Positions 1 to 9,942 of a DNA stretch of 64,000 nucleotides are shown here, piece after piece. The stretch is from Bacillus sp. FJAT-45350 (GTDB taxonomy: Bacteria > Bacillota > Bacilli > Bacillales > NISU01), in contig NZ_NISU01000002.1 of the NCBI RefSeq assembly GCF_002335805.1, forward strand, positions 138,838 through 202,837. Reading direction: 5' to 3'. Every line of letters begins with the position of its first letter. The stretch's first letter is position 1. Both the position numbers and the translations under genes were made by a program. The notes beneath the pieces were generated by a model that saw nothing but the letters and a program-made list of their open reading frames with translations, did no database searches and was not told where the DNA came from.

Positions 1-1
1 T

Positions 2-994
<993 letters not shown>

Positions 995-997
995 GAA

Positions 998-1289
998 TTA
1001 TTGGTTATGAGTTATGAATTTAAGTGCGAATTGCAAATGTAGAATTGCAAATTGCAAAACGTTTTAAGTATGTATGGAGTTTTCAGGGGACTTCATGCTT
1101 ACTGAATAATATTTGAGGTAGAGTCTTCAGGGGGCTCTATCTTTTTTAATTATGAGTTACGAGTTATGAGTTATGAATGGAAAACATAATTTTACCTATA
1201 ATAAAATAAACTGACTTGCAAAATATAGAGATGGTTTATTACTTCTCTTTAAAAATTCATAACTCATACCTCATCATTCATAATTAACA
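998..1289. repeat. heptamer-repeat intergenic element 1 (inverted arms)
   Basis: Between eno and secG are 7-bp-periodic tracts such as GGTTATGAGTTATGAATT (about 1004) and GAATTGCAAATTGCAAA (about 1043). A further forward tract lies at 1147-1180, and a reverse-oriented tract (ATTCATAACTCATACCTCA) at 1255-1289. Forward and reverse tracts can pair as arms of a long hairpin around the eno terminator. This explains most of the 369 bases without a gene here. Confidence 0.75.
1116..1147 (+). terminator. rho-independent terminator after eno
   Basis: GGTAGAGTC pairs with GGCTCTATC (one wobble) over a short loop and is followed by six T. It lies inside the heptamer-repeat region. Confidence 0.75.
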
Positions 1290-1363
1290 ACCCCCCTTGT
1301 ACTCACACTTCTCTTGTGGTAAATTAGAAGGTAGTGTGAACTGTTTTTTTGGAGGTGGATTTA

Positions 1364-1594
1364 GTGCAAACATTAGCTTTTGTACTATTAATTGTTGTAT
1401 CAATCGCTTTAATCGTAGTTGTCTTACTTCAATCTGGACGTAGTGCTGGTCTTTCTGGGGCTATCTCTGGTGGAGCAGAGCAAATAATCGGTAAGCAAAA
1501 AGCACGTGGTATTGATGCGTTTTTAAGTAAAGCGACAGTTGTTCTTGGGGTGTTGTTTTTCTTACTAACAATTGCAGTTGCGTATCTTATCTAA
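1364..1594 (+). CDS. secG: preprotein translocase subunit SecG
   Basis: Small membrane subunit of the SecYEG channel that assists SecA-driven export. The 76-residue product has two hydrophobic segments (about 2-22 and 52-75) joined by the conserved loop [20 protein letters not shown] and GKQKARG, typical of Firmicute SecG. The GTG start at 1364 was chosen because GGAGGTG ends 6 bases upstream and it gives the standard family length. A longer reading from TTG at 1349 would run through the ribosome binding site. It sits in the usual eno-secG-est-rnr-smpB-ssrA order. Confidence 0.95.
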   Translation: MQTLAFVLLIVVSIALIVVVLLQSGRSAGLSGAISGGAEQIIGKQKARGIDAFLSKATVVLGVLFFLLTIAVAYLI

Positions 1595-1627
1595 CAAGAT
1601 AAATGAAGAGCGGATGAAGAAGTGGTG

Positions 1628-1652
1628 AGCAGAGCAGCTTACTGCTTTTTTT
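1628..1652 (+). terminator. terminator after secG
   Basis: AGCAG pairs with CTGCT over a 9-base loop and runs into seven T. The stem is short, so strength is uncertain. Confidence 0.55.
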
Positions 1653-1830
1653 ATTTGTTTTGAATTGCAAGGTCAGATTCAAGAGTAACCTTCCTTTCAA
1701 GTGGGAATAATGCAAATATATATACATGATATTAGGGAATATTTATCCTTTTCAGTGGATTTTTACATATGATTGTGCTACTTTTGAGGATAGCAATCAA
1801 AGACAGAGAGTAAATAGGAAGTGATTGAAC

Positions 1831-2577
1831 ATGAAAATAGTAGCACCGAAGCCGTTTACATTTGAAGGAGGCAAACGAGCTGTTCTATTGTTACATGGCT
1901 TTACAGGCAATACAGCGGATGTACGAATGCTCGGACGTTTTTTACAAGAGAGAGGGTATACGTGTCATGCTCCATTGTACAAAGGTCATGGGGTTCCACC
2001 GGAGGAATTACTTATGGCTGGGCCAGAGGATTGGTGGGAAGATGTACGTCAAGGGTACGAGCTTTTGAAAGATGAAGGATATGAAGAGATTGCCGTTTGC
2101 GGTTTATCTCTTGGAGGGGTATTTTCCTTAAAAGTAGGATACACTTTACCTGTAAAGGGAATTGTCCCAATGTGTGCACCGGCTATTACGAAGGCTGAGG
2201 GCTTGAAGTATCAAGGGATTGTAGACTACGCTCAAGATTACAAAAAACGAGAGCAAAAGTCTGAGGAACAAATTAAAGCTGAAATGGAAAAATTTAAAGA
2301 AACACCAATGGAATCTCTGAAGGACTTGAAAAACTTAATAGAAGATGTTCGTGAAAATCTAGATTATATTTATAATCCTGTATTCGTCATACAAGCGAGA
2401 CACGATGAAACAATAGATAGTGAAAGTGCTAATATTATTTATGACAATGTCGAGAGTGAAAAGAAAGAAATCAAATGGTACGAGGAATCAACACATGTCA
2501 TTACACTAGGCAAAGAAAAAGAACAGCTACATGAAGACGTGTATCAGTTCTTAGAAAGTCTAGAGTGGACAGTTTGA
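1831..2577 (+). CDS. est: carboxylesterase, Est30/YvaK type
   Basis: Cytosolic alpha/beta-hydrolase that cleaves short- to medium-chain carboxyl esters. The physiological substrate is unknown. Visible are the oxyanion region LLLHGFTG (about 19-26), the nucleophile elbow GLSLGG with Ser93, the Asp of QARHDET (about 194) and the His of STHVITLG (about 224). This triad and the length of 248 residues fit the Geobacillus Est30 family. The ATG at 1831 follows AGGAAGTGA; a TTG two codons earlier is less likely. It lies between secG and rnr, as in B. subtilis. Confidence 0.93.
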   Translation: MKIVAPKPFTFEGGKRAVLLLHGFTGNTADVRMLGRFLQERGYTCHAPLYKGHGVPPEELLMAGPEDWWEDVRQGYELLKDEGYEEIAVCGLSLGGVFSLKVGYTLPVKGIVPMCAPAITKAEGLKYQGIVDYAQDYKKREQKSEEQIKAEMEKFKETPMESLKDLKNLIEDVRENLDYIYNPVFVIQARHDETIDSESANIIYDNVESEKKEIKWYEESTHVITLGKEKEQLHEDVYQFLESLEWTV

Positions 2578-2645
2578 TTAATTATGAATGATGAGTTATG
2601 AGTGATGAATTTATAATTCATAACTAGTAATTTGTAATTGCTCTT
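2577..2645. repeat. heptamer-repeat intergenic element 2
   Basis: Directly after the est stop, a forward tract (AATTATGAATGATGAGTTAT) faces a reverse tract (ATAATTCATAACTAG, then AATTTGTAATTGCTCTT), giving a hairpin. The right end AATTGCTCTT is the inverse of the left end AGAGCAATT seen in other copies. Confidence 0.75.
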
Positions 2646-2666
2646 AAAATAGGAAGGAGTGTTGGT

Positions 2667-4982
2667 ATGAGTGAGAAACGTGTAGAGCAGCTTCTCTCGT
2701 TTATGAAAGAGGAAGCGTACAAACCATTATCCGTTACAGAGCTTGAAGAGGCTTTTGGATTAAAGGACTCAAGTGAATTTAAGGAGTTTGTTAAGGTATT
2801 GAATCAAATGGAGGAGTCAGGACAGATTGTTCGGACTCGTAATAACCGCTATGGTGTTCCTGAGAAAATGAACCTTGTGAAAGGGAGAGTACAAGGGAAC
2901 GCAAAAGGTTTTGCTTTTATCATTCCTGAAGAATCTGGTGAAAAAGATGTTTATGTTAATCAGGGTGATTTAGAAGGGGCGATGAATGGGGATATTGTTC
3001 TCGTTCGTCTACACCAAAAGTCAACAGGTTCAAGACCTGAGGGGAAAGTAATTAAAATCATTGAGCGTCGTGTTACGGATGTAGTAGGGACGTTCGTAGA
3101 TAATGAGCAATACGGTATTGTTATTGCTGATGATAAGCGTATCCCAAATGATATTTTTATCCCTAAAAATGCTGACAAAGGTGCAGTAGATGGTCACAAA
3201 GTTGTTGTGAAAATTAAGAAATACCCTGAAGGAAGAATGTCTGCTGAAGGTGAAGTTATTGAAGTTTTAGGTCATAAAAATGATCCAGGCATCGATATTT
3301 TATCTATCATTTATAAGCATGGTTTACCACAGGCATTTCCTGAGGAAGTTACTTCTCAAGCTGAGGGTGTGCCAGATCAAATTGATCCAGCTGAAATTAA
3401 AAACCGTCGGGATTTAAGAGACCAAACAATTGTAACAATTGATGGTGCTGACGCGAAGGACTTAGATGATGCTGTCAATGTTGAGCGATTAGAAAATGGG
3501 AACTACAAGCTAGGTGTTCATATTGCTGATGTTACCTACTATGTAAGAGAAGGTTCTCCAATAGACAGAGAAGCTGCAGAGCGTGGGACAAGTGTATACT
3601 TAGTCGACCGAGTAATCCCGATGATACCTCATCGCTTATCTAATGGGATTTGTAGTCTAAATCCACAAGTAGACCGACTTACATTATCATGTGAGATGGA
3701 AATTAATCCTGAAGGACAAGTTATTAAGCATGATATTTTCCAAAGTGTAATTCGAACTACGGAAAGAATGACATATACCGATGTAAGGAAGATTTTATTA
3801 GAAGAGGATGAAGAGGTAACAAAACGATATGAGCCTCTAATTCCGTTCTTCAAAGACATGGAAGAGCTTGCAGCTATTTTACGTAAAAAACGATTTGGGC
3901 GTGGTGCAATTGACTTTGACTTTAAAGAAGCGAAAGTTCTTGTAGATGAGGAAGGAAAGCCACAGGATATTGTGATAAGGGAGCGTTCTGTAGCTGAGAA
4001 GCTGATTGAAGAATTTATGCTTGCTGCAAATGAAACGATAGCTGAGCATTTCCATTGGATGAAGCTACCGTTTATGTATCGTATTCATGATGACCCAGAT
4101 GCAGAGAAGCTAGGGAAGTTTTTAGAATTCATCACGAACTTTGGCTATGTTGTACGTGGAAATGCAAATACAGTCCATCCTAGAGCGTTACAGGAGCTAT
4201 TAGATGAAGTTCGAGGTAAACCAGAAGAGACGGTAATTAGTACGGTCATGCTTCGATCAATGCAACAGGCAAAATATGACCCAGAGAGTCTGGGGCACTT
4301 TGGTTTATCTACTGAATTCTACACTCACTTTACGTCACCGATTCGTCGTTATCCGGACTTAATCGTTCATCGCTTAATTCGAAAGTATTTAATTCAGAAC
4401 AAAGTGGATGAAGAGACACAACAAGAATGGAATGAGAAGCTACCATTAATTGCGAAGCATTCTTCTGAAATGGAACGCCGTGCAGTTGAAGCAGAACGTG
4501 ACACTGATGCATTGAAAAAAGCGCAATACATGGAAGATAAAATTGGTGAAACGTTCACTGGTATGGTTAGTGGTGTAACCAATTTCGGTATTTTCGTCGA
4601 GCTTGAAAATACAATTGAAGGGTTAGTGCATGTATCAAACCTAACAGACGATTACTATCATTATGATGAAAAGCAATATGCGATGATCGGTGAGCGAACA
4701 GGTCATGTTATACGTATTGGTGATGAGCTAGAAGTTCGCTGTATCAATGTAAATGTGGACGAAGTGTCAATTGATTTTGAAATTGTCGGTATGAAGGATA
4801 ACAAGCGTGAGCGACCGCAAAAGCCAAAAATCATTGTAGGTGGCAAACGCAATCCAAAACCACAAAGAAAAGATGGGCAAGAAGAAAAAGATCCGAAAAA
4901 GAAAAAGAAGAAAAAGAACAAACCGTACTACGAAAATGCTCCTAAGAATAAGCGTAAAAAAGGTAAGAAGAGCAAGGGGTAA
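2667..4982 (+). CDS. rnr: ribonuclease R
   Basis: Processive 3'-5' exoribonuclease that degrades structured RNA. It acts in mRNA decay, rRNA quality control and tmRNA-linked clearance of stalled messages. The 771 residues show an N-terminal winged-helix region (about 1-70), two cold-shock-like domains (about 75-225) and the RNB catalytic domain (about 255-590). The RNB acidic motif is [13 protein letters not shown]. An S1 domain (about 635-718) and a Lys-rich tail (about 725-771) follow. GGAAGGAG precedes the ATG. It lies upstream of smpB and ssrA, the partners it works with. Confidence 0.97.
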   Translation: MSEKRVEQLLSFMKEEAYKPLSVTELEEAFGLKDSSEFKEFVKVLNQMEESGQIVRTRNNRYGVPEKMNLVKGRVQGNAKGFAFIIPEESGEKDVYVNQGDLEGAMNGDIVLVRLHQKSTGSRPEGKVIKIIERRVTDVVGTFVDNEQYGIVIADDKRIPNDIFIPKNADKGAVDGHKVVVKIKKYPEGRMSAEGEVIEVLGHKNDPGIDILSIIYKHGLPQAFPEEVTSQAEGVPDQIDPAEIKNRRDLRDQTIVTIDGADAKDLDDAVNVERLENGNYKLGVHIADVTYYVREGSPIDREAAERGTSVYLVDRVIPMIPHRLSNGICSLNPQVDRLTLSCEMEINPEGQVIKHDIFQSVIRTTERMTYTDVRKILLEEDEEVTKRYEPLIPFFKDMEELAAILRKKRFGRGAIDFDFKEAKVLVDEEGKPQDIVIRERSVAEKLIEEFMLAANETIAEHFHWMKLPFMYRIHDDPDAEKLGKFLEFITNFGYVVRGNANTVHPRALQELLDEVRGKPEETVISTVMLRSMQQAKYDPESLGHFGLSTEFYTHFTSPIRRYPDLIVHRLIRKYLIQNKVDEETQQEWNEKLPLIAKHSSEMERRAVEAERDTDALKKAQYMEDKIGETFTGMVSGVTNFGIFVELENTIEGLVHVSNLTDDYYHYDEKQYAMIGERTGHVIRIGDELEVRCINVNVDEVSIDFEIVGMKDNKRERPQKPKIIVGGKRNPKPQRKDGQEEKDPKKKKKKKNKPYYENAPKNKRKKGKKSKG

Positions 4983-4984
4983 AG

Positions 4985-5051
4985 AAGAGCAATTGTTAAT
5001 GGTTAATTGACAATTGTTAATTATGGATGCTGAATTATGATTTATTAATTT
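4985..5051. repeat. heptamer-repeat intergenic element 3
   Basis: After rnr a tract beginning AGAGCAATTG continues with 7-bp units TTGTTAA, TGGTTAA, TTGACAA, TTGTTAA and then ATTATGA-like units. The left boundary AGAGCAATT is shared with element 5. Confidence 0.7.
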
Positions 5052-5053
5052 AG

Positions 5054-5081
5054 GGTGAGCCTGTGGCTTGCCTTTTTTTTT
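5054..5081 (+). terminator. terminator after rnr
   Basis: GGTGAGCC pairs with GGCTTGCC (two wobbles) over a 3-base loop, followed by nine T. Confidence 0.7.
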
Positions 5082-5171
5082 GAGGAAATCTAGTTAGAAA
5101 GATAATGTAGTGTATAAAAGTATAATCTGTTGGGAACAAAGGTAGGTGAGATGAAAAGGAGGTAAGGATTA

Positions 5172-5684
5172 ATGAATAAAATGAAACTAGTAGTTGCTGG
5201 GGTATTCTTAGGTTCTATTTTAGTTGGATGTTCTGATAATCAGGAGGAAGAACCTGAGGCAACTGAAACAATTGCTGAAGTAGATGAACAAGAGGAACAT
5301 GCTCATGGGCATGATATGGAGAGAGTGCCTGAAGAATGGGCGAATGAAGACAGTGTAAATCATGATATTGATTATACATATGAATTGACATTGGATGAAC
5401 GTGTATTGACTTTTGATATTGAAACGATAAACCTAGAGCTGTCTGCTGAGAACTATGGAGTGAAAAATGTGGACGGGGAAGGGCATGCACATATTTGGTT
5501 GAAAAAAGAGGGAGAAAAGGTAGGGACTCGAATTGGTGTGAAAGAAAATCATTTTACAAAAGAACTTGACCTTGAAGAGTTTCCTCCTGGCAAGTATGAA
5601 GTAGAAGTAGAGCTTGCTGAAAACAATCATACACCAATTCCAGGCACACAAAGGAAAGAAAAGACAATAATAATTGAAGAGTAA
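5172..5684 (+). CDS. His-rich lipoprotein of unknown function
   Basis: A 170-residue secreted lipoprotein. It has a short Lys-containing signal (1-18), lipobox LVGC at about 17-20, an acidic linker with a HAHGHD cluster (about 43-49), and a C-terminal domain of about 100 residues predicted to be beta-rich. That domain carries GEGHAHIWLKKEG and FPPGKYEVEVELAENNHTPI. The layout resembles small extracytoplasmic domains that bind metal, but no specific family is claimed. AAGGAGG lies 8 bases before the ATG. It stands alone between rnr and smpB and is not part of the usual cluster, so it may be an insertion here. Confidence 0.75.
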   Translation: MNKMKLVVAGVFLGSILVGCSDNQEEEPEATETIAEVDEQEEHAHGHDMERVPEEWANEDSVNHDIDYTYELTLDERVLTFDIETINLELSAENYGVKNVDGEGHAHIWLKKEGEKVGTRIGVKENHFTKELDLEEFPPGKYEVEVELAENNHTPIPGTQRKEKTIIIEE

Positions 5685-5692
5685 TTATCGAG

Positions 5693-5736
5693 AGAGGCTG
5701 GGACAAAAGGTCAAAAGACCTTTTGTCCCAGCCTCT
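5693..5736. terminator. 20-bp perfect hairpin after the lipoprotein gene
   Basis: The two 20-base arms (5693-5712 and 5717-5736) are perfectly complementary around an AAAA loop. No clear T-run follows. The arm beginning AGAGGCTGG recurs at 7534-7572, so this may be a dispersed palindrome that also terminates transcription. Confidence 0.65.
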
Positions 5737-5839
5737 ATAATTCCATACAAGAAGAAATTAAATTAGTAGCTCTCATTCGCATTCCCTGCTAATTATTGTT
5801 ATAATGATTAAATGAAATGAAAGCAGAGGAGGCAATAAT

Positions 5840-6310
5840 ATGGCGAAGTCGACCGAGGGGAAAGTTGTAGCTCAAAACAAAAAAGCAAGACATGATTATT
5901 TTATTGAAGAAACATACGAAGCAGGCATTGTATTGACTGGAACGGAAATAAAGTCTGTACGTGGTGGTCGTGCTAATATTAAAGATGCCTTTGCTAGAAT
6001 TCAAAATGGTGAAGCTTTTTTAATTAATGCTCACATTAGCCAATATGAACAAGGAAACCGTTACAATCATGATCCGGATCGAACGAGAAAGCTATTGCTT
6101 CATAAGAAACAAATTAGCCAGCTAATTGGTCAAACACGCGAAAAGGGATATTCGTTAATTCCATTAAAGATTTATATTAAAAATGGGTTTGCTAAAGTTT
6201 TAATTGGTCTTGCAAAGGGTAAAAAGAATTACGATAAGAGAGAAACATTGAAAAAGAAAGATGCAAAGCGTGAAGTAGAGCGCGCATTCAGAGACAGTCA
6301 AAAGATGTAA
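5840..6310 (+). CDS. smpB: SsrA-binding protein SmpB
   Basis: Binds the tRNA-like domain of tmRNA and brings it to stalled ribosomes for trans-translation. The 156-residue product has the beta-barrel motifs [16 protein letters not shown] and [22 protein letters not shown]. It ends in the basic tail [20 protein letters not shown], which enters the empty mRNA channel. GAGGAGG precedes the ATG. Its RNA partner ssrA starts about 150 bases downstream. Full family length, no anomaly. Confidence 0.98.
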   Translation: MAKSTEGKVVAQNKKARHDYFIEETYEAGIVLTGTEIKSVRGGRANIKDAFARIQNGEAFLINAHISQYEQGNRYNHDPDRTRKLLLHKKQISQLIGQTREKGYSLIPLKIYIKNGFAKVLIGLAKGKKNYDKRETLKKKDAKREVERAFRDSQKM

Positions 6311-6332
6311 TGTGTAATACAGAAACTGGAAT

Positions 6333-6360
6333 TTGAATTTCTCCATGAATGTGTTATAAT
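6333..6360 (+). promoter_or_regulatory. sigma-A type promoter for ssrA
   Basis: TTGAAT, a 16-base spacer, then a perfect TATAAT at 6355-6360. Transcription would start near 6367. That leaves a leader of about 90 bases, including a stem-loop near 6421-6449, that is removed from the mature 5' end at 6459. Confidence 0.75.
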
Positions 6361-6458
6361 AAAAATGTACCAAGGCAAGCATACAACTTCATATGCGCTA
6401 TAAGCCAAACATCTTCCATCGTATTCGTTCAATTAAGTTTGAACAATACCTATTATAT

Positions 6459-7089
6459 GGGGACGTTTTGGATTCGACAGGGATAGTTTGAGCTTAAGTT
6501 GCGAGTCGAGGGGGTCGGCCTCGTTAAAACGCCAACGCCTATAACTGGCAAAGAACAAAACAACTTCGCTTTAGCAGCCTAGTCTGCTAGCGGTTCCGCC
6601 CTCCATCGCCCATGTGGTAGGTAACGGGACTCACTCTTAGTGGGCTACGCCGGATCTCACCGTCTGAGGGAAAAGGAAGAGAACAACCAGACTAGCGTCA
6701 CAGAAGCCTGTTACTGGGCTGAAGTGATTGCGAAATGCTAATACAGTAACTACACTCGTAGAAGCTTAAGTGCCAATGTTTCTGGACGTGGGTTCGATTA
6801 TGGAAATAGTCGCCTTGTGTGGTAACATACAAGTGAAAACTTGGCTTTATCGATGAAGTCTACGTCACCTTCGTGATAAGGTAACATCGAGCGGTATGTG
6901 GAGTAATCCAACAGCCGTGTATCGACTTATAGGCTGCCTAACATTAGGTAGTACTAGGATGCAGAATTCTATCTGGTACGATAAATTTATATTCTGTATA
7001 ATACGCCAAGGGACTTGATAATCTCAAGTTCAAGATATAGTCAGTGCCATTGCGAAAGCATGGAATTACATGTCCCACCGTCTCCACCA
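6459..7089 (+). ncRNA. ssrA: transfer-messenger RNA, interrupted by a group I intron
   Basis: Rescues stalled ribosomes and tags the nascent protein for degradation. The 5' end GGGGACG pairs with CGTCTCC before the encoded ACCA end, and G3-U gives the alanine identity pair. The resume codon is GGC at 6547. The tag reads GKEQNNFALAA and stops with TAG at 6580-6582; it is shorter than the B. subtilis tag but keeps the protease-recognised ALAA end. The T-arm reads GTGGG-TTCGAT, is broken at 6798/6799, and resumes TCCCAC at 7073. Exons are therefore 6459-6798 and 7073-7089, giving a spliced RNA of 357 nt, the normal size. Unspliced RNA would lack a T-arm and probably not function. Confidence 0.96.
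6799..7072 (+). mobile_element. group I intron in the tmRNA T-loop (274 nt, no ORF)
   Basis: Self-splicing type intron inserted between TTCGAT and T of the T-loop. Helices read by eye: P1 joins exon CGAT (6795-6798) to GTCG (6809-6812) with the U-G pair at the splice site. P10 joins GGA 6802-6804 to exon TCC 7073-7075. P2 is CTTGTGTG/CATACAAG with a GTAA loop (6814-6833). P3 is CTTGGC 6840-6845 with GCCAAG 7005-7010, P5 is CGATG/CATCG, and P6 is TGGA/TCCA with GTAA. P7 is GACTTATA 6924-6931 with TATAGTC 7036-7042. P7.1 is CTGCCTA/TAGGTAG, P7.2 is CAGAAT/ATTCTG, P8 is ACTTGA/TCAAGT, and P9 has a GAAA loop. The last base is G. AAGATATAGTC is the classic S element. P7.1 and P7.2 point to subgroup IA. 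Confidence 0.93.
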
Positions 7090-7112
7090 ATACATATATT
7101 GGTGGTTTTTTT
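7084..7112 (+). terminator. ssrA terminator
   Basis: CCACCAATA pairs with TATTGGTGG over a CATA loop, followed by seven T. The left arm includes the CCA end of the tmRNA. Confidence 0.9.
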
Positions 7113-7116
7113 GTGT

Positions 7117-7322
7117 TTAAATTTTAAAAAAGCTGTCTTCGAAAAGTTTTTTCTGAAGTAGAGTGGTTCTATTATACTTACCATTTCTTAGAGTGACACG
7201 GTCATAGTTTTCTAAGATATGAATTGCTCTTTTAAGTTTTTTGGGTATTTTTAAGATGGGTATGATAAATTTAAGAGTCCATCTATAATACCAGCAATAT
7301 ATGTTGCATCAGTATCTTTCAT
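7117..7322 (-). pseudogene. decayed LAGLIDADG homing endonuclease
   Basis: On the minus strand from ATG at 7322, one frame reads MKDTDATYIAGIIDG..., matching the LAGLIDADG helix (YIAGIIDG), and stops at 7251. Another frame, overlapping near 7255, continues ILKIPKKLKRA, then AIHILENYDRVTLRNGKYN, and ends at 7117. The ending VTxRNGKYN plus a Phe-rich tail is, from memory, the usual C-terminus of bacterial LAGLIDADG endonucleases. Such enzymes have about 130-150 residues. Only about 65 are left, so a large internal part is gone and at least one frameshift is present. It lies 28 bases beyond the tmRNA with the group I intron, facing it, and may be the relic of the enzyme that spread that intron. 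Confidence 0.6.
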
Positions 7323-7533
7323 CTAAGTGGTTCATCTCCTTTCTTGGGAACGTATGTTTTATATTTCTTTTCCTCATATTATAATTGTTTGAATTTTACT
7401 TCACAAGAATTTTTTAGCTGTCATAGAAAAAATATTTTTTAAATTTTTGGTTATATTTATTTAGGTATTTTCATGATTTTTACTTCTTTAATTAACGTTT
7501 AAATGATCGAAAAATCCGTAGTTAATGCTATAA

Positions 7534-7572
7534 AGAGGCTGGAATAAAAGGTCTGCTTGACCTTTTATTCCA
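7534..7572. repeat. palindrome related to the hairpin at 5693-5736
   Basis: TGGAATAAAAGGTC pairs with GACCTTTTATTCCA around a 5-base loop, preceded by AGAGGC as at 5693. The two copies differ by C-to-T and G-to-A changes that keep the pairing. Confidence 0.6.
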
Positions 7573-7646
7573 TAGTGAGTTTACGAAGGTCGTTATCAAG
7601 AACATTGTTGAATGCCTTCTTATTTATTAAATGAATTAGCTTGGTA

Positions 7647-7691
7647 AATATACACATTCTACTAGTTATTAGTAGAATGTGTATATTTTTT
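7647..7691 (+). terminator. orphan terminator-like hairpin
   Basis: An 18-bp perfect stem (7647-7664 with 7670-7687) with a 5-base loop, followed by a T-run. No intact plus-strand gene lies just upstream, so it may be left over from a lost gene. Confidence 0.65.
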
Positions 7692-7844
7692 ATTGGAGCC
7701 TTTACAAGATATACGAACCAAAAAATAGTCTGAATATATAAAATATTTTATATAAAAAGTTTTGTATAAAAAGTTATGGTAAAATAGCCATTGTGCATTT
7801 CTACTATTATTGTGTTGTTTATTATAAATCTAAGGAGGAATTAT

Positions 7845-9845
7845 ATGTTTCGTAAAATTAATACGAAATTAGTGCTATCATTTATAACATTAATTTTCAT
7901 TATTTTAACATCAGTCTCTACTACCACCTATTTCTTAAGTAAAGACTCTATAGAAGAAAATGCAAGAGTACAAGCTAGTTCTAGTGTACATGAAATGAAA
8001 ACAGTCACTGAACTTTACTTGGATCAGTTCAGTACTAGTGTTGACCGATATAGTAGTAATGAAATGCTCATTCAGTTTTTACGTGATTCACAGAATGAAA
8101 ATTCCAACTTCAGTTGGGAAAGTATTCAAACTGACTTTGGAAAATATCTAGAATCCTACCCCAATATCACTCTTGCATACATTGCTTCAGTTAGTCGAGA
8201 TATGTACACCGAACCATTCGTCGATTTACCAGGTGATTATGATCCTACAACAAGACCTTGGTACATAGATGCAATTCAAAATCCAAATGAAGTTATTTTT
8301 ACTGAACCATATATTGATAGTAGTAATGGAGAGTATGTATTAACTGTTGCTAAAGCAATCATTGATCCTCAAACGAATCAGACTTTAGGTGTTGTGGCGA
8401 ATGACCTAAGTTTAGATTCGCTAGAACAAATCATTAGCGAAACTTTTGTAGGATATGACGGTTATTCAATATTGTTAGATAAACAAGGAGTAGCTTTAGT
8501 TCATCCTACTGAAAGAGGAAATGATTTATTTCATTTAGACTTTATACAATCGATGTATCAATCTGAAGAACAAGGGTATTTTGATTACATTTACAATGAC
8601 CAAGCCCGCGTTCTATCCTATGGGACGATAGAACAAACGGATTGGAAAGTAGGAACCGTTTATTATGAAGAACGTTTACTTGAAGAAGCTAACCATTTCT
8701 TATTTATAATTTTTATAGTTTCACTGATAGGGATTGGGGTAGCTATAGTGGTCACTTATTTTATATCCCAAAGTTTGACCAAACCTATCTTGAGATTAAA
8801 AGAGCAAGTAAACAAAGTAGCAGAGGGAGATTTAACTGTTTACGTTAAATCAAAGTCTAAGGATGAGATTGGTGAACTATCAAATCACTTTAATGATATG
8901 GTAGGGAATATGAAAAAGCTTATTTCTTCTGTAGAACACTCTGTGACAGAAGTCTCGCAAGCATCGGAGAATTTAAGCGCAATTTCAGAAGAAACAACAG
9001 CTTCTAGCGAAGAAGTAGGAAGGGCCATCGCAGAAATTGCTAGTGGCGCAAATCAACAAGCATTTGATATTGAATTGGCAAATAAAAAGTCATTTACTTT
9101 ATCTTCACAAATAGAGAAAGTCAGTGAACAAAATGAACAGATGAATGTCTTATCAAAAAAAGTGGACGAATCTAGTCAAAAAGGTGTAGCTCAAGCTGAA
9201 ATCTTGAAAGTAAAAACTAATGAAACAAGCGAAGTTATTCAATCGGTAAATACGGACATTTCAAATTTAGTTAGTAAAATCAAAGAAATCGAGACGATAA
9301 TCAGTAGTATAAATGAAATTTCCGAACAAACCAATTTACTAGCGTTAAACGCATCAATTGAGGCAGCTAGAGCTGGAGAACATGGAAAAGGGTTTGCGGT
9401 AGTGGCATCCGAAGTTCGTAAGTTGGCTGAACAATCTTCAGTAGCTACAGAAAAAGTGAAGCAAACCATTTTAGGTATTCAAGAAGAAACTACTAATGTG
9501 CTGGACACAATGGACAAGTCGAATAAAAGTTCAAAGGAACAAATTCAGGTAGCTCTAGATACCGAGAACGTATTTAAATCAATTAATAATAATTTACAAG
9601 ATATTTTACAATCAATTAAAACGAGTAATGATGATATTCATGCAATGAATGGTTCGAAAGATGATGTGATTGGAACCCTCCAAAATGTTAGTGCTGTTGC
9701 TGAAGAGTCGGCCGCTTCAACCGAACAAATTACAGCATCGACTGAAGAACAGGTTAGAGCGATTCAATCGATGGCTAAGTCAGCTGAGAACTTAAACGAG
9801 TCTAGTGATAAACTTAGAGAAATGATAAAAGGATTTAAAATATAA
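7845..9845 (+). CDS. methyl-accepting chemotaxis protein with dCache-type sensor
   Basis: Transmembrane chemoreceptor that controls CheA kinase and flagellar behaviour. Of 666 residues, TM1 is at about 9-30. An extracellular dCache-like region spans about 35-285 (TTRPWYIDA and the EPYID motif). TM2 is at about 289-312 and HAMP at about 313-365. The coiled-coil signalling domain carries the hairpin core [20 protein letters not shown] and [16 protein letters not shown]. The ATG at 7845 was chosen for TAAGGAGGA; an earlier in-frame ATG at 7791 has no binding site. The ligand is unknown. There are no chemotaxis neighbours except the broken receptor downstream. Confidence 0.93.
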   Translation: MFRKINTKLVLSFITLIFIILTSVSTTTYFLSKDSIEENARVQASSSVHEMKTVTELYLDQFSTSVDRYSSNEMLIQFLRDSQNENSNFSWESIQTDFGKYLESYPNITLAYIASVSRDMYTEPFVDLPGDYDPTTRPWYIDAIQNPNEVIFTEPYIDSSNGEYVLTVAKAIIDPQTNQTLGVVANDLSLDSLEQIISETFVGYDGYSILLDKQGVALVHPTERGNDLFHLDFIQSMYQSEEQGYFDYIYNDQARVLSYGTIEQTDWKVGTVYYEERLLEEANHFLFIIFIVSLIGIGVAIVVTYFISQSLTKPILRLKEQVNKVAEGDLTVYVKSKSKDEIGELSNHFNDMVGNMKKLISSVEHSVTEVSQASENLSAISEETTASSEEVGRAIAEIASGANQQAFDIELANKKSFTLSSQIEKVSEQNEQMNVLSKKVDESSQKGVAQAEILKVKTNETSEVIQSVNTDISNLVSKIKEIETIISSINEISEQTNLLALNASIEAARAGEHGKGFAVVASEVRKLAEQSSVATEKVKQTILGIQEETTNVLDTMDKSNKSSKEQIQVALDTENVFKSINNNLQDILQSIKTSNDDIHAMNGSKDDVIGTLQNVSAVAEESAASTEQITASTEEQVRAIQSMAKSAENLNESSDKLREMIKGFKI

Positions 9846-9852
9846 GTTAAGG

Positions 9853-9889
9853 AAAAGCCATGGATTAAGTGAACTCCATGGCTTTTTTT
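9853..9889 (+). terminator. terminator after the chemoreceptor gene
   Basis: AAAGCCATGG pairs with CCATGGCTTT over a 12-base loop and ends in a T-run. Confidence 0.85.
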
Positions 9890-9942
9890 GATTAGTAAAC
9901 TAACAGTTGCTAAGATTTACTAATGCTAATTACCATCGATAA

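Larger units (their letters stand above)
7323..7844. other. gene-free stretch with two hairpins
   Basis: No coding signal is seen over about 520 bases. The stretch holds the palindrome at 7534-7572 and an orphan terminator-like hairpin at 7647-7691. The TAAGGAGGA ribosome binding site of the next gene lies at its right end. Confidence 0.6.

Noticed and set aside
7323-7500. N-terminal continuation of the endonuclease pseudogene
   Set aside because: Only short minus-strand frames broken by stops; no motif could be read.
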